DNA of 35,875 bases from Bacteroidia bacterium (GTDB taxonomy: Bacteria > Bacteroidota > Bacteroidia > Flavobacteriales_D > JAUILH01), in assembly GCA_030433115.1 (NCBI GenBank), contig JAUILH010000029.1, forward strand, positions 1 to 35,875, written 5' to 3'. A program made the position numbers and the translations under genes. This document shows, in pieces, positions 7,578 to 15,403 of this stretch. The notes beneath the pieces are model-generated. The model was given only the letters and a program-made list of their open reading frames with translations. It ran no database searches and had not been told where the DNA came from. How positions within the stretch are numbered: the first letter of the stretch is position 1; every line of letters starts with the position of its first letter.

Positions 7578-8942
7578 ATGACTGATCATTCTCAGGAAAC
7601 AATTCAAGATGCCACCCCGGAGGCATTGGAGAAAAAACAACGCATTCGTGCATGGACATTCTACGATTGGGCTAATTCCGTCTATCCTCTTGTTATTTCC
7701 AGTGCAGTATTTCCCGTGTTCTATGATGAGATGACGGCTACCAAAGTTGAAAAGGAAATTGCACCATTTCGAAAATATCCGGACCTGACGGTAAAGGTTA
7801 AAGAGATCGTCAGTCGTGACGTAGAATTCTTCGGAATGACATTTGAAAATACAGAGATTTTAGGGTATATGATCAGTGTGAGCTTTTTGCTGGTCGCCCT
7901 GGTGTCGCCATTACTATCTGGTGTTGCAGATTATTCCGGTTCAAAAAAAGGCTTTCTTAAAATGTTCTGTTACATTGGCGCTTTGGCTACTATGGGACTG
8001 TATTTCTTTGATCCTGATCAACTGGAATTGAGCCTAATCGTACTGCTTATTGCAAGTACTGGATTCTGGGCAAGCCTGGTATTCTACAATGCTTATCTGC
8101 CAGAAATTGCTCCGCCTGAGGAACATGATAAAATCAGCGCACAAGGGTTTTCTATGGGATATCTCGGAAGTGCCATTCTCCTAATCATCATTTTAGCTTT
8201 AGGCATGGGAGCAGGGATGCCTTTTAAATATGGCTTCATTCTCACCGGACTATGGTGGATAGGCTTTAGTCAATATACCTATAGATATCTGCCTAAATCC
8301 ACGCCTAAACAAGCCTCCTTGAGAACTAAGTTAACCAAGGGGTTTAAAGAACTGAAACAAGTGTGGAACGAATTCATGCCCAATGTCCAGCTAAGACGAT
8401 TTCTAATTGCGTTTTTCTTGATAAGTATTGGTGTTCAGACTATTATGGTTCTGGCCGTGTCCTTCGCAAAAGTCGAATTGGAGATCGAAACAGCTGGTTT
8501 AATCGGGAGTGTGCTTTGCATTCAGTTTGTGGCCATTGGAGGCTCTCATTTGTTCGCAAGATGGGCAAAGAGATTCGGAAATATGGTATTGCTGTCTGCT
8601 GCAAGTGCGGTATGGCTCCTGTGTTGCGTAATAGCCTATAATATAACGGAGCAATGGCAGTTTTACTGTTTAGCTGCTCTGGTCGGCTTTATTATGGGGG
8701 GAACCCAAGCGCTTACAAGATCATCTTATTCTCAAATGTTGCCAGAAACCAATGACTTGGCATCTTATTTCAGTTTTTATGATGTAACAGAGAAAATAGC
8801 CATTGTAATCGGAACGTTCACCTACGGCTGGGTGCTTGGAGCATCAAACATGAGATACTCAGCTTTAGCAATGGGAGGATTCTTCTTATTGGCAATCGTG
8901 GCTTTTTTGTTAGTACCCAGATTGAAATCAAGTGCTCAATAA
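7578..8942 (+). CDS. MFS transporter, UMF1 (Atg22-like) family
   Basis: A 454-residue inner-membrane transporter with about 12 hydrophobic segments. The N-terminal RIRAWTFYDWANSVYPLVI is the hallmark of the UMF1 family of the major facilitator superfamily, related to yeast Atg22. Further family features are LLSGVADYSGSKKGFL after the second membrane span and MGGTQALTRSSYSQMLPE in the C-terminal half. Atg22 exports amino acids from the vacuole; bacterial substrates are unknown. The ATG lies 13 bases after the hemE-operon terminator; TATTTTAG (7564-7571, one mismatch from the -7 consensus) overlaps the terminator T-tract and ends six bases before the ATG. It is followed closely by lhgO in the same direction. 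Confidence 0.9.
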   Translation: MTDHSQETIQDATPEALEKKQRIRAWTFYDWANSVYPLVISSAVFPVFYDEMTATKVEKEIAPFRKYPDLTVKVKEIVSRDVEFFGMTFENTEILGYMISVSFLLVALVSPLLSGVADYSGSKKGFLKMFCYIGALATMGLYFFDPDQLELSLIVLLIASTGFWASLVFYNAYLPEIAPPEEHDKISAQGFSMGYLGSAILLIIILALGMGAGMPFKYGFILTGLWWIGFSQYTYRYLPKSTPKQASLRTKLTKGFKELKQVWNEFMPNVQLRRFLIAFFLISIGVQTIMVLAVSFAKVELEIETAGLIGSVLCIQFVAIGGSHLFARWAKRFGNMVLLSAASAVWLLCCVIAYNITEQWQFYCLAALVGFIMGGTQALTRSSYSQMLPETNDLASYFSFYDVTEKIAIVIGTFTYGWVLGASNMRYSALAMGGFFLLAIVAFLLVPRLKSSAQ

Positions 8943-8955
8943 TCACTTTTTAGTG

Positions 8956-8963
8956 TAATTTTG
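8956..8963 (+). promoter_or_regulatory. -7 promoter box of lhgO
   Basis: TAATTTTG is an exact TAnnTTTG match, 15 bases before the GTG at 8979. The upstream in-frame TTG (8961) is part of this box, which argues that the TTG is not the start codon. No clear -33 TTTG is present. Confidence 0.6.
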
Positions 8964-8978
8964 TCCAAAATTATTTCT

Positions 8979-10196
8979 GTGGAAAATACATTCGATATTG
9001 CAGTCATTGGCGGTGGAATTGTTGGAGCTGCTACCATGTATCAACTTCAAAGAAAATTTCCCGACAAGTCTATCATTCTCTTAGAAAAAGAAAAAGTATT
9101 GGCCAACCATCAAACAGGCAATAATTCAGGTGTGATTCACTCCGGACTTTATTATAAGCCAGGTTCTCTAAAAGCTAAGAATTGTGTTGCAGGTAGACAT
9201 GAGCTGGTGGCATTCGCAAAAGAGCATAAGATCGATCATGATGTGTGTGGTAAGGTCGTTGCTGCTGCAGATGAGTCGGAAATGCCTTTCCTGGAAAAAA
9301 TATTCAAAACTGGTCTCGAAAATAAAATTGAAGGCATAGAGAAAATCAATGCCAATCAGGTCAAAGACATTGAACCACACGTTAAAGCAGTGGCAGGGAT
9401 TCATGTCCCATGCACCGGAATCATAGATTTTAGAGGTGCTACAGAAAAAATGGTGGAAATTGCGTTGGGGATGAATGAGGCGTCTAAGCTGGTATTGGGA
9501 CAGGAAGTAATTGCTTTCAATAAAGAGTCTGATCATACCAGCATTGTTACCGCTACTGAGAGTTTTAAGGCGCGTAAGATGATTTTTTGCTGCGGTTTGC
9601 AAGCAGATAGGATGGCCAAAAAAGATGGCGTAGACCTACGAGAAAAGGTGGTGGGTTTTAGAGGAGATTATTATGAGCTGGAAGATCACGCAAAAAAGTA
9701 TGTCAATCACCTGATCTATCCTGTGCCAAATCCGGAATTTCCTTTCTTAGGAGTGCATTTTACCAGAATGGTAGACGGAGAGATTGAATGTGGACCCAAT
9801 GCCGTCTTTACATTCAAGAGAGAAGGGTACGGAAAGACCGACTTTAGTTTCAGGGACTCATGGGATGCCCTAACCTACAAAGGTACCTGGAAGCTCTTTT
9901 TAGGTAACATGCGATTCGGGATTAATGAATATAGAAGAGCCTTCTCAAAAAGATTGTTCCTGAAAACCCTTCAACGACTTATTCCTGAGTTGACTATGGA
10001 AGACATCCGACCCGGAAGAGCTGGCGTTAGAGCAATGCTATTGAGCAGAGATGGTGATACCAGAGACGATTTTAGAATTGAGTTTAAAGACGATTCCATT
10101 CATGTGCTCAATGCGCCATCACCAGCAGCCACAGCCTCATTGGCCATCGGAAGTCAAATTGCCGATATGGCAGTTGAAAGATTTAATTTAAAATAA
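8979..10196 (+). CDS. lhgO: L-2-hydroxyglutarate oxidase/dehydrogenase
   Basis: An FAD enzyme of about 405 residues of the DAO family that oxidises L-2-hydroxyglutarate, a side product of the TCA cycle, to 2-oxoglutarate, passing electrons to the membrane quinone pool (family knowledge). Seen are the Rossmann motif DIAVIGGGIVGAATMYQL, the LhgO-typical segment TGNNSGVIHSGLYYKPGS, the middle GPNAVFTFKREGY, and the C-terminal RPGRAGVRAM and NAPSPAATASLAIG that close the FAD site. No ATG lies before the Rossmann motif; candidates are TTG 8961 and GTG 8979. I chose GTG because the TTG lies inside a consensus -7 box and the shorter N-terminus places the motif as in other family members. Confidence 0.93.
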   Translation: MENTFDIAVIGGGIVGAATMYQLQRKFPDKSIILLEKEKVLANHQTGNNSGVIHSGLYYKPGSLKAKNCVAGRHELVAFAKEHKIDHDVCGKVVAAADESEMPFLEKIFKTGLENKIEGIEKINANQVKDIEPHVKAVAGIHVPCTGIIDFRGATEKMVEIALGMNEASKLVLGQEVIAFNKESDHTSIVTATESFKARKMIFCCGLQADRMAKKDGVDLREKVVGFRGDYYELEDHAKKYVNHLIYPVPNPEFPFLGVHFTRMVDGEIECGPNAVFTFKREGYGKTDFSFRDSWDALTYKGTWKLFLGNMRFGINEYRRAFSKRLFLKTLQRLIPELTMEDIRPGRAGVRAMLLSRDGDTRDDFRIEFKDDSIHVLNAPSPAATASLAIGSQIADMAVERFNLK

Positions 10197-10234
10197 AGCC
10201 TTTTATACTGATTTCTAACACCTTGTAAAATTTT

Positions 10235-10282
10235 TGATGTAAATCAAAGAAGCTGATGTAACTTTTCTTCGGTTCAATACAC
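10235..10282 (+). promoter_or_regulatory. direct repeats and possible ECF-type promoter before the sigma gene
   Basis: TGATGTAA occurs twice (10235-10242 and 10254-10261), 19 bases apart start to start. The second copy runs into TGTAACTTTT (10257-10266), which resembles the AAC-containing -35 element used by many ECF sigma factors, with CAATACAC about 10 bases later as a possible -10. ECF genes often autoregulate, so this may be the target of the sigma factor itself. No TAnnTTTG box is seen here. Weak evidence. Confidence 0.3.
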
Positions 10283-10312
10283 TTACTTAATAAGCGGATT
10301 AAAACAGTGTCC

Positions 10313-10849
10313 ATGTTTCGAAGAAGGCAAAAACAATCAGAAGAGGAAAAAAGAGCGCAATTCATGCGTCTCTACGAGCCCGTTCATGATGCATTCGAGA
10401 GATTTTGTAAGGCACGTGTCTATGGAGATATGAATTTCCAGGACCTGATGCATGATACCATTTTAATCGCCTTTGACAAGTTTGAGCAGCTGAAAGACTC
10501 GAAAGCATTTCTTCATTTTTTATTCGGTATAAGCAGACGTGTTTTGTCGAATGCAAACAAAAAAAACAAACCGGAAAACTATGGTGAAACATTGCCGGTA
10601 GCTTTTGGTGAAGACGTGTCGAGTAAGAATGATGCCGCTCAAACCTTGTATAAAGCATTGTCGTACCTGCCTGAAGAACAGCGAGAGGCAGTGATTTTAT
10701 TTGAGATCACCGGGTTTTCTATCAAGGAAATCGCCGGAATTCAAAATGCTGGAGAATCTGCAGTAAAGCAAAGACTTCACAGAGGAAGACAACGCTTGCT
10801 AAATCTTCTAATCGAGGATCAAAACTTTGAAAAACGGGAGGTAATATGA
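10313..10849 (+). CDS. ECF RNA polymerase sigma factor
   Basis: A 178-residue sigma-70 family factor of the extracytoplasmic-function type. Region 2 spans roughly residues 15-85 (FMRLYEPVHDAFERFC, then MNFQDLMHDTILIAFDKFEQL and FGISRRVLSNANKK). Region 4 spans about 118-168, with LPEEQREAVILFEITGFSIKEIAGIQNAGESAVKQRLHRGRQRL forming the helix-turn-helix that reads the -35 element. A GTG at 10307 is also in frame, but the ATG at 10313 is preferred. The stop overlaps the next ATG (ATGA), so it is translationally coupled to the membrane protein that probably acts as its anti-sigma factor. Confidence 0.93.
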   Translation: MFRRRQKQSEEEKRAQFMRLYEPVHDAFERFCKARVYGDMNFQDLMHDTILIAFDKFEQLKDSKAFLHFLFGISRRVLSNANKKNKPENYGETLPVAFGEDVSSKNDAAQTLYKALSYLPEEQREAVILFEITGFSIKEIAGIQNAGESAVKQRLHRGRQRLLNLLIEDQNFEKREVI

Positions 10850-12129
10850 AAGAACATCAATTAGAACAATTGTTTGAAAGTGCCAGAAATGCGCCTGTAG
10901 AGACCTCTTCTAAGGATGTATCTAATTGGTTGACTGGTGCAGTCGTAGGGCTTGGAGCTGCGGCCTTGCTTCCCAAGTTGAAATTATTAATTGCAAAAAA
11001 ATCATTGATTATGTTAAGTGTAAGTACCGGTATCATAGCTGTCGGAGCAATCTCTATGAGTTTCCTACAGACGAACGATTCAGAGAAAATCATTAGTACG
11101 AATACGCTGAATCAGCAAAAACAGGAGGAAGTAAAGGTAGTGGAAAATGCGTCTTTACCACAAGATTTGGAGATGAAGCCAATTAAACTTCCGGAAGAAC
11201 AAGTGGCTCAGTTTGTAGATACCACAAGGACTCAAAAGAAACGTAAAAAGAGACGTGCTTCAATGGAAACGGAGAAGGCACCGGTTCCACCTACACCCCC
11301 TGTACCACCGGCATCCCCTGAAGCTCCAGCCCCTCCAGCCCCTCCCGCGCCCCCGGCTCCACCAGCACCGAAAAGTGACTCTGGTGAAGACAATGTCTTT
11401 ATTGCTGAAGCCAATGCATGGGAAGCTGATGAGAATGTCTGGACGGAAAAAGGCACTGGCTCTTGCGCTGAGAAAACATTGGAAGTGGGTGACTTTACCA
11501 AATTAATGATCAATGGCGTATTTGATGTTTATATTGACCAGGGGACATCCAATTCGGTCTTGGTCAAGGGAGATGAAGAAAGCCTGGATATGGTAGAAGC
11601 CAAGAACCAGGATGGTCGTTTAACGATTGGGAGTTCGGGCAAGTCGAACAAAGGTAAAAAGTCGAAAAAGAAAGGATGTTCCAATACATGCTACGGGGCA
11701 GGGGACATTACTCTGTATATCACGGTGGCAAATCTTGAAGAACTGAAAGTATTCGGAATCGGTGACGTTCAAACCGAATCTACCCTGAAGTTTGATAACC
11801 TAAATCTGGAAGTGAGTGGTGTTGGTGATGTGTCTTTGGATTTGAAAGGTCAGACGATTCAGGTTCAAATGACATCTGCCGGAGATGTGGCGTTGAGCGG
11901 AGAGGTTAAAAGAGGAGACTTCATGTTCAATGGAGTCGGTGATCTTGCCGCCAGCGATTTGGAAATTGATGAATTAAATGTGGTCGCCAATGGTGCTGGC
12001 GATTTGATTGTGAATGTGAACGATCGACTCAATGCGACCGTTAATGGCGTTGGAGATATTATCTACACTGGAAATCCAACTAGCGTCAATATTAACGAAA
12101 ATGGTGTCGGTGAAATCATTCATGATTAA
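10846..12129 (+). CDS. anti-sigma-like membrane protein fused to DUF2807 beta-solenoid
   Basis: A 427-residue protein. The short cytoplasmic N-terminus (EHQLEQLFESARNAPVE) resembles the start of Bacteroidota anti-sigma proteins. Hydrophobic segments at about 30-50 and 53-74 follow, the second a clear membrane span. Then come a Lys/Arg-rich stretch (131-137), a Pro/Ala-rich spacer (146-175), and from about residue 211 a DUF2807 (head GIN domain) module beginning FTKLMINGVFDVYID. The solenoid shows a ladder of G-x-G-D motifs at 284, 304, 325, 344 (SAGD), 363, 383, 401 and 420 (GVGE), a 19-20 residue turn. It overlaps the sigma gene by four bases and has a strong Shine-Dalgarno GGGAGG (10836-10841), rare in this phylum. 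Likely role: transduces an envelope signal to the ECF factor (inference). Confidence 0.8.
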   Translation: MKEHQLEQLFESARNAPVETSSKDVSNWLTGAVVGLGAAALLPKLKLLIAKKSLIMLSVSTGIIAVGAISMSFLQTNDSEKIISTNTLNQQKQEEVKVVENASLPQDLEMKPIKLPEEQVAQFVDTTRTQKKRKKRRASMETEKAPVPPTPPVPPASPEAPAPPAPPAPPAPPAPKSDSGEDNVFIAEANAWEADENVWTEKGTGSCAEKTLEVGDFTKLMINGVFDVYIDQGTSNSVLVKGDEESLDMVEAKNQDGRLTIGSSGKSNKGKKSKKKGCSNTCYGAGDITLYITVANLEELKVFGIGDVQTESTLKFDNLNLEVSGVGDVSLDLKGQTIQVQMTSAGDVALSGEVKRGDFMFNGVGDLAASDLEIDELNVVANGAGDLIVNVNDRLNATVNGVGDIIYTGNPTSVNINENGVGEIIHD

Positions 12130-12244
12130 AAGAATTAAATGGGCTCTTTTCATAGTAGTCGGGTATCTGCAAATAACAGTCTTAGCGTAGACTTTCCTTA
12201 AACCTAAAGCAGCAAGTAGATGCCTACTTATTTAGTCAACAACA

Positions 12245-12272
12245 GAAACGCCCCATAGAGCAGGGGCGTTTC
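12245..12272. terminator. hairpin between convergent genes
   Basis: Perfect 10-base arms GAAACGCCCC (12245-12254) and GGGGCGTTTC (12263-12272) with an eight-base loop, located between the anti-sigma gene and the convergent hypothetical gene. It lacks a long T run but can serve both strands. A smaller hairpin (AAGTAG, loop ATGC, CTACTT; 12214-12229) lies just upstream. Confidence 0.7.
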
Positions 12273-12275
12273 GCT

Positions 12276-12752
12276 TTATATCTGGATAGCTTCAATTGCT
12301 TCCGAGTAGTCCAAACGCTCGTCTTCATGAATTTTGGTATACGCCTTGTCAATCTTGTCCAACTGTCTCAAGTAAATCGAATTGAAGGTCTTGAGTCTTT
12401 TAATAGGTAAGTGATATCGCCTCACCTGCTCGCAGAAATAGATTCTTAAGTCCAATTCGCTTGTCTTTTGCCCCGAGTAGCGCACAATTTTATCAATGTA
12501 TCGAATGATTTTTCTGAGCCCTTTAGCCGTCCAATATGAACTGGAATAGTTGATGTTTTCAAACAACTCGTCAATGTGTGACTGTATGCTCTGTACAAAA
12601 TCAGCTTCATTGTCAGACTCAAATAGTAAATAACTCAGAAGTTCCTTATTGTCTTTCTTGAAGTTGGCCATGCGAATGCAAAGAGTAAGCAATTGGTCGT
12701 GAGAACAGTGTTTTAACTCATGCTTAATTTGATGGACAGTGGCTGGTTTCAT
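12276..12752 (-). CDS. conserved hypothetical cytoplasmic protein
   Basis: A 158-residue protein that begins MKPATVHQIKHELKHCSHDQL. It is highly charged and helical, rich in Lys, Glu and Tyr, with segments LCIRMANFKKDNKELLSYLLFE and KGLRKIIRYIDKIVRYSG; no signal peptide or membrane span. I recall this as a pattern of small proteins conserved in Flavobacteria with no known function, which cannot be verified here. The in-frame TTG at 12767 is rejected because the -7-like box TATCTTTA (12764-12757) would then lie inside the gene; the ATG at 12752 is four bases from that box, so the mRNA may be leaderless. It stands alone and converges on the sigma operon. Confidence 0.75.
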   Translation of the reverse strand: MKPATVHQIKHELKHCSHDQLLTLCIRMANFKKDNKELLSYLLFESDNEADFVQSIQSHIDELFENINYSSSYWTAKGLRKIIRYIDKIVRYSGQKTSELDLRIYFCEQVRRYHLPIKRLKTFNSIYLRQLDKIDKAYTKIHEDERLDYSEAIEAIQI

Positions 12753-12851
12753 GCCATAAAGATACAAAGCAAATTAGTGAGCTTTCTCTCAGTACAAAAT
12801 ATAGAGGAATATACTTACGAAATGAGCTGGAATATTCACGTTCTTTGAACT

Positions 12852-14216
12852 ATGAAAACACAACTATACAGTTATTTGATTCTTTTGTTCTTTGTTGGCT
12901 ACATGGGGAACTCCGCGATTTATGCGCAGGACACTGAGTCCGTATTCTTGAAATATCCTGTACTACTTCTACAACATGAATCTGAAATAGACCAGACAAC
13001 TGCTTTTCAACTATTGCGACTTCATCCAAGTACAAATTCATCCTATTTTTACGGAGCCCAACTGACTCAAAAAAAACAATCTGAATTAACCGAATATTTA
13101 AGTCAGTGGATCGTTCATAAGTCCGTTGGTATTGATCTGGAGCAGCTACTGACGATGAGAAGTAAGCCAAATGCCATCACTTTTAATGACAGCCTCACAG
13201 AATATAGTATTTCAGAGGCAGCCTTGATTGGACCATTGGTCGGAACGTACGTCCAGAAAAAGGCAAAAGTAGATAAGGATTATCATACTGAACCCGATAT
13301 TTTTTTTAAGGACGGTGTGGTGAGAGATTATGCGAAGATTGAAGTTCCTGCCTCTCCAACAGGAATCGATGATTACGGTAATCCAACATATGCTCCAAAA
13401 GATTTAGACGCCTTTGGTAACCCTATTTGGAAAACAGAATTGGTAGACAACGGACCAATGTTGTCAAATGCCTTGGAGTTTGTAGATGAAATCAGTATTG
13501 ATAAGCATGGTGAAATAATCAAAGAAACTCACGTACTGAAATTTAATACTCCAAGAAAGGAAAGTGCCCAAATGAGTCTGCCGTTTTTTGTAGACCATCA
13601 ACCAAAAGCGAAGAAGCTATTCCTTGAAAATGTTTGTTATGATGTTTTATTTAACGCACCAGACAATTGGTTTCATGACAAAGACTGTGAAGAGCAGTTT
13701 AGAGATGTTTATTACGATCAATACAGAAACTTGTTGAGTACTTTGATTAATAACATGAAAGCTGGAAAATATAAATTGTATCAATTACGGAGTGAAACAT
13801 TGCTCAGTGATGAAAAAGTTGCTGAAGAATATGAAGAGATTTTTAAAAAGAATCCTGAACCGATGGCTTATGACTCGCTGGCGAGTCACGGATTTTTTGA
13901 AAGATGTGAAACCTTTGAGGTCTATGTGGAACCAATAGGGGTAGATGCCTATGGGAATCCCACATACAACCCGGGTGATCTTGACGCCTATGGAAACCCA
14001 AAAACCAAAGAAGTTAAAGATTGTAATGTCTTTTTTGACACCGATATCCATGGGTTACGGTTTCTTGAAGATTGGTATATCCACGAAAAGACAGGAGCAT
14101 TGGTAAAAAAAGTGAAAGGATTCATATTCATTAGAAAAGTGAAAGACAGTCAGGGCGAACTGACTGGTTCCATCACAGATAATTTTGGACAACGCGTATT
14201 TATAAGATTCGATTAA
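12852..14216 (+). CDS. secreted GldN-like protein with duplicated YGNP repeats
   Basis: A 454-residue exported protein; signal peptide residues 1-25 (ends SAIYAQ). Two related halves are visible. Each contains a paired motif D-x-(Y/F)-G-N-P 13 residues apart: DDYGNP (173-178) with DAFGNP (186-191), and DAYGNP (365-370) with DAYGNP (378-383). Each is followed by a segment that resembles GldN: LEFVDEISIDKHGEIIKETHVLKF (209-231) and LRFLEDWYIHEKTGALVKKVKGF (402-424). The stretch LLSTLINNMKAGKYKLYQL (294-312) also fits the GldN pattern. GldN/PorN is a periplasmic ring component of the type IX secretion motor. The similarity is modest and no gldKLM genes are nearby, so it is best called a GldN-like paralogue of unknown role. 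TTTG lies four bases before the ATG. Confidence 0.65.
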   Translation: MKTQLYSYLILLFFVGYMGNSAIYAQDTESVFLKYPVLLLQHESEIDQTTAFQLLRLHPSTNSSYFYGAQLTQKKQSELTEYLSQWIVHKSVGIDLEQLLTMRSKPNAITFNDSLTEYSISEAALIGPLVGTYVQKKAKVDKDYHTEPDIFFKDGVVRDYAKIEVPASPTGIDDYGNPTYAPKDLDAFGNPIWKTELVDNGPMLSNALEFVDEISIDKHGEIIKETHVLKFNTPRKESAQMSLPFFVDHQPKAKKLFLENVCYDVLFNAPDNWFHDKDCEEQFRDVYYDQYRNLLSTLINNMKAGKYKLYQLRSETLLSDEKVAEEYEEIFKKNPEPMAYDSLASHGFFERCETFEVYVEPIGVDAYGNPTYNPGDLDAYGNPKTKEVKDCNVFFDTDIHGLRFLEDWYIHEKTGALVKKVKGFIFIRKVKDSQGELTGSITDNFGQRVFIRFD

Positions 14217-14256
14217 GTCTGACGATTAATAAGAACCAATCTTCAAAAGCCCAACT

Positions 14257-14796
14257 TTATGCCACCTTGTATTTGTCCAAAAATGCATCCCAATCCCAAA
14301 TGAAATTTTCCATCACTTCATCCAATCGTTTTAAGAGGAGCGGGTTTGGCGCGTTCATGCCCTTGAAATAATCTTCTTGGTAATTGTTAAGCTTGTATTT
14401 GTGATAGACCGTCTTGCTCATTGAGTATAACACGTTTTTAGAAGGATGGTTTACACGGGTCATGAAGCCATCGTAATCTTTCACGTATTTGTACAATTTT
14501 TCCTCATCCATCGCAAATGCAATAGACAATTTTTCAATGATCTTAAATTTTAACTCAGATTCATCTTCCCGACCAAAATATTTTGGTAAGAACTTCAAGT
14601 TAGCACAAAAAACGACCATCAAAAAACGGTCAGAATCCTCTCGTGTAATGCCCGGACTTTCCACAAATGAAGGGTCAAAGTTAATCAGCTCGCAAACGTC
14701 CGCCCAGCCTTCATCAACTACATCAATGATTGAATTGACGAATACATTCGCAACTTTATCTTTCGTTAATTTTTTCTTGGTGAACAATGTTAACAT
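14257..14796 (-). CDS. conserved hypothetical protein
   Basis: A 179-residue soluble protein starting MLTLFTKKKLTKDKVANVFVN; acidic, mainly helical, with no signal peptide. Features: SIIDVVDEGWADVCELINFDP, DRFLMVVFCANLKFLPKYF and an aromatic C-terminus ENFIWDWDAFLDKYKVA. I do not recognise a family. An in-frame TTG at 14805 is possible but the ATG at 14796 is preferred; an exact -7 box TAATTTTG (14826-14819) lies 22 bases upstream. It converges with the GldN-like gene (40 bases between the ends, no hairpin seen) and diverges from the marR-fad operon. Confidence 0.7.
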   Translation of the reverse strand: MLTLFTKKKLTKDKVANVFVNSIIDVVDEGWADVCELINFDPSFVESPGITREDSDRFLMVVFCANLKFLPKYFGREDESELKFKIIEKLSIAFAMDEEKLYKYVKDYDGFMTRVNHPSKNVLYSMSKTVYHKYKLNNYQEDYFKGMNAPNPLLLKRLDEVMENFIWDWDAFLDKYKVA

Positions 14797-14818
14797 ACTG
14801 CACAATTTCGATCCTAAC

Positions 14819-14826
14819 CAAAATTA
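14819..14826 (-). promoter_or_regulatory. -7 promoter box of the hypothetical gene
   Basis: Reading the minus strand, TAATTTTG fits TAnnTTTG exactly, 22 bases before the ATG at 14796. Confidence 0.5.
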
Positions 14827-14911
14827 ATTGAAGATCGCCCTGAGCCGTTAAAGGACTCATTCTGTTTTTAACAAAGTTTTCCACGTATATTAAATTTATG
14901 TTAATCACATT

Positions 14912-14948
14912 TTATGTATGCATGCATAACAAAAAAATGATATATTCG
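14912..14948 (+). promoter_or_regulatory. palindromic operator and promoter of the marR-fad operon
   Basis: An 18-base near-perfect palindrome TTATGTATGCATGCATAA (14912-14929; 8 of 9 base pairs symmetric) lies where the -33 element of the promoter should be. TATATTCG (14941-14948), one mismatch from the TAnnTTTG -7 box, follows, and the marR ATG is at 14963. MarR dimers bind palindromes of 16-20 bases, so bound repressor would block polymerase. The likely effector is an acyl-CoA (inference). Confidence 0.7.
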
Positions 14949-14962
14949 TATAAAACTATTAA

Positions 14963-15403
14963 ATGAGGCAGGAGGAGACATTAGATTATCATTTTAGGAA
15001 GATCTGGCACAGCATTTCCAGAATCTATAACAATAAAGCCCAGGAGTATGGAATTACAATGAGCGTTGGTTTTGCTTTGTTGAGTATTCAAAAAGAAGGC
15101 ACGCCTTCAACCCAACTAGGTCCTCGAATGGGAATGGAAGCACGTAGTTTAACCAGGATGCTTAAAAATTTGGAGGAAAAGGGCTGGATTGAGAAGAAGA
15201 ATGATGATAAGGACAAGAGAGTTGTGAAGATTTTCTTGACCAACGAAGGGAAAAAACACAGAAAAACGGCAAAAGAGTCCGTATTGCGATTGAATCAACA
15301 CATTCAAGGGCGATTGGAAGAAGAGGAGCTGATGATGTTTTTCAAAGTATGTAACAAAATAGATAAGATTTTAGACGATAATAATATTTTCGATCATGAG
15401 TAA
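14963..15403 (+). CDS. MarR-family transcriptional regulator of the fad operon
   Basis: A 146-residue winged-helix DNA-binding protein of usual MarR length. The recognition region is PSTQLGPRMGMEARSLTRMLKNLEEKGWIEKK and the wing is NDDKDKRVVKIFLTNEGKKH; helices at both ends form the dimer interface. It is the first gene of the beta-oxidation operon: its last eight bases overlap the start of fadN, which indicates translational coupling. With the palindrome in its own promoter it is probably an autorepressor that senses fatty-acid derivatives, comparable in role, not in family, to FadR (inference). Confidence 0.93.
   Translation: MRQEETLDYHFRKIWHSISRIYNNKAQEYGITMSVGFALLSIQKEGTPSTQLGPRMGMEARSLTRMLKNLEEKGWIEKKNDDKDKRVVKIFLTNEGKKHRKTAKESVLRLNQHIQGRLEEEELMMFFKVCNKIDKILDDNNIFDHE

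Noticed and set aside
9168..9602. 144-codon minus-strand open frame inside lhgO
   Set aside because: It lies fully within a well-conserved gene, has no family-like sequence, promoter or start context.
10183..10365. Small minus-strand frame across the lhgO/sigma junction
   Set aside because: It would overlap the start of the sigma gene, and its composition looks like a random reading frame.
11232..11513. Minus-strand open frame rich in Gly-Ala opposite the Pro-rich linker
   Set aside because: It is the antisense reading of the CCN-rich proline codons of the anti-sigma fusion, with no start signal of its own.
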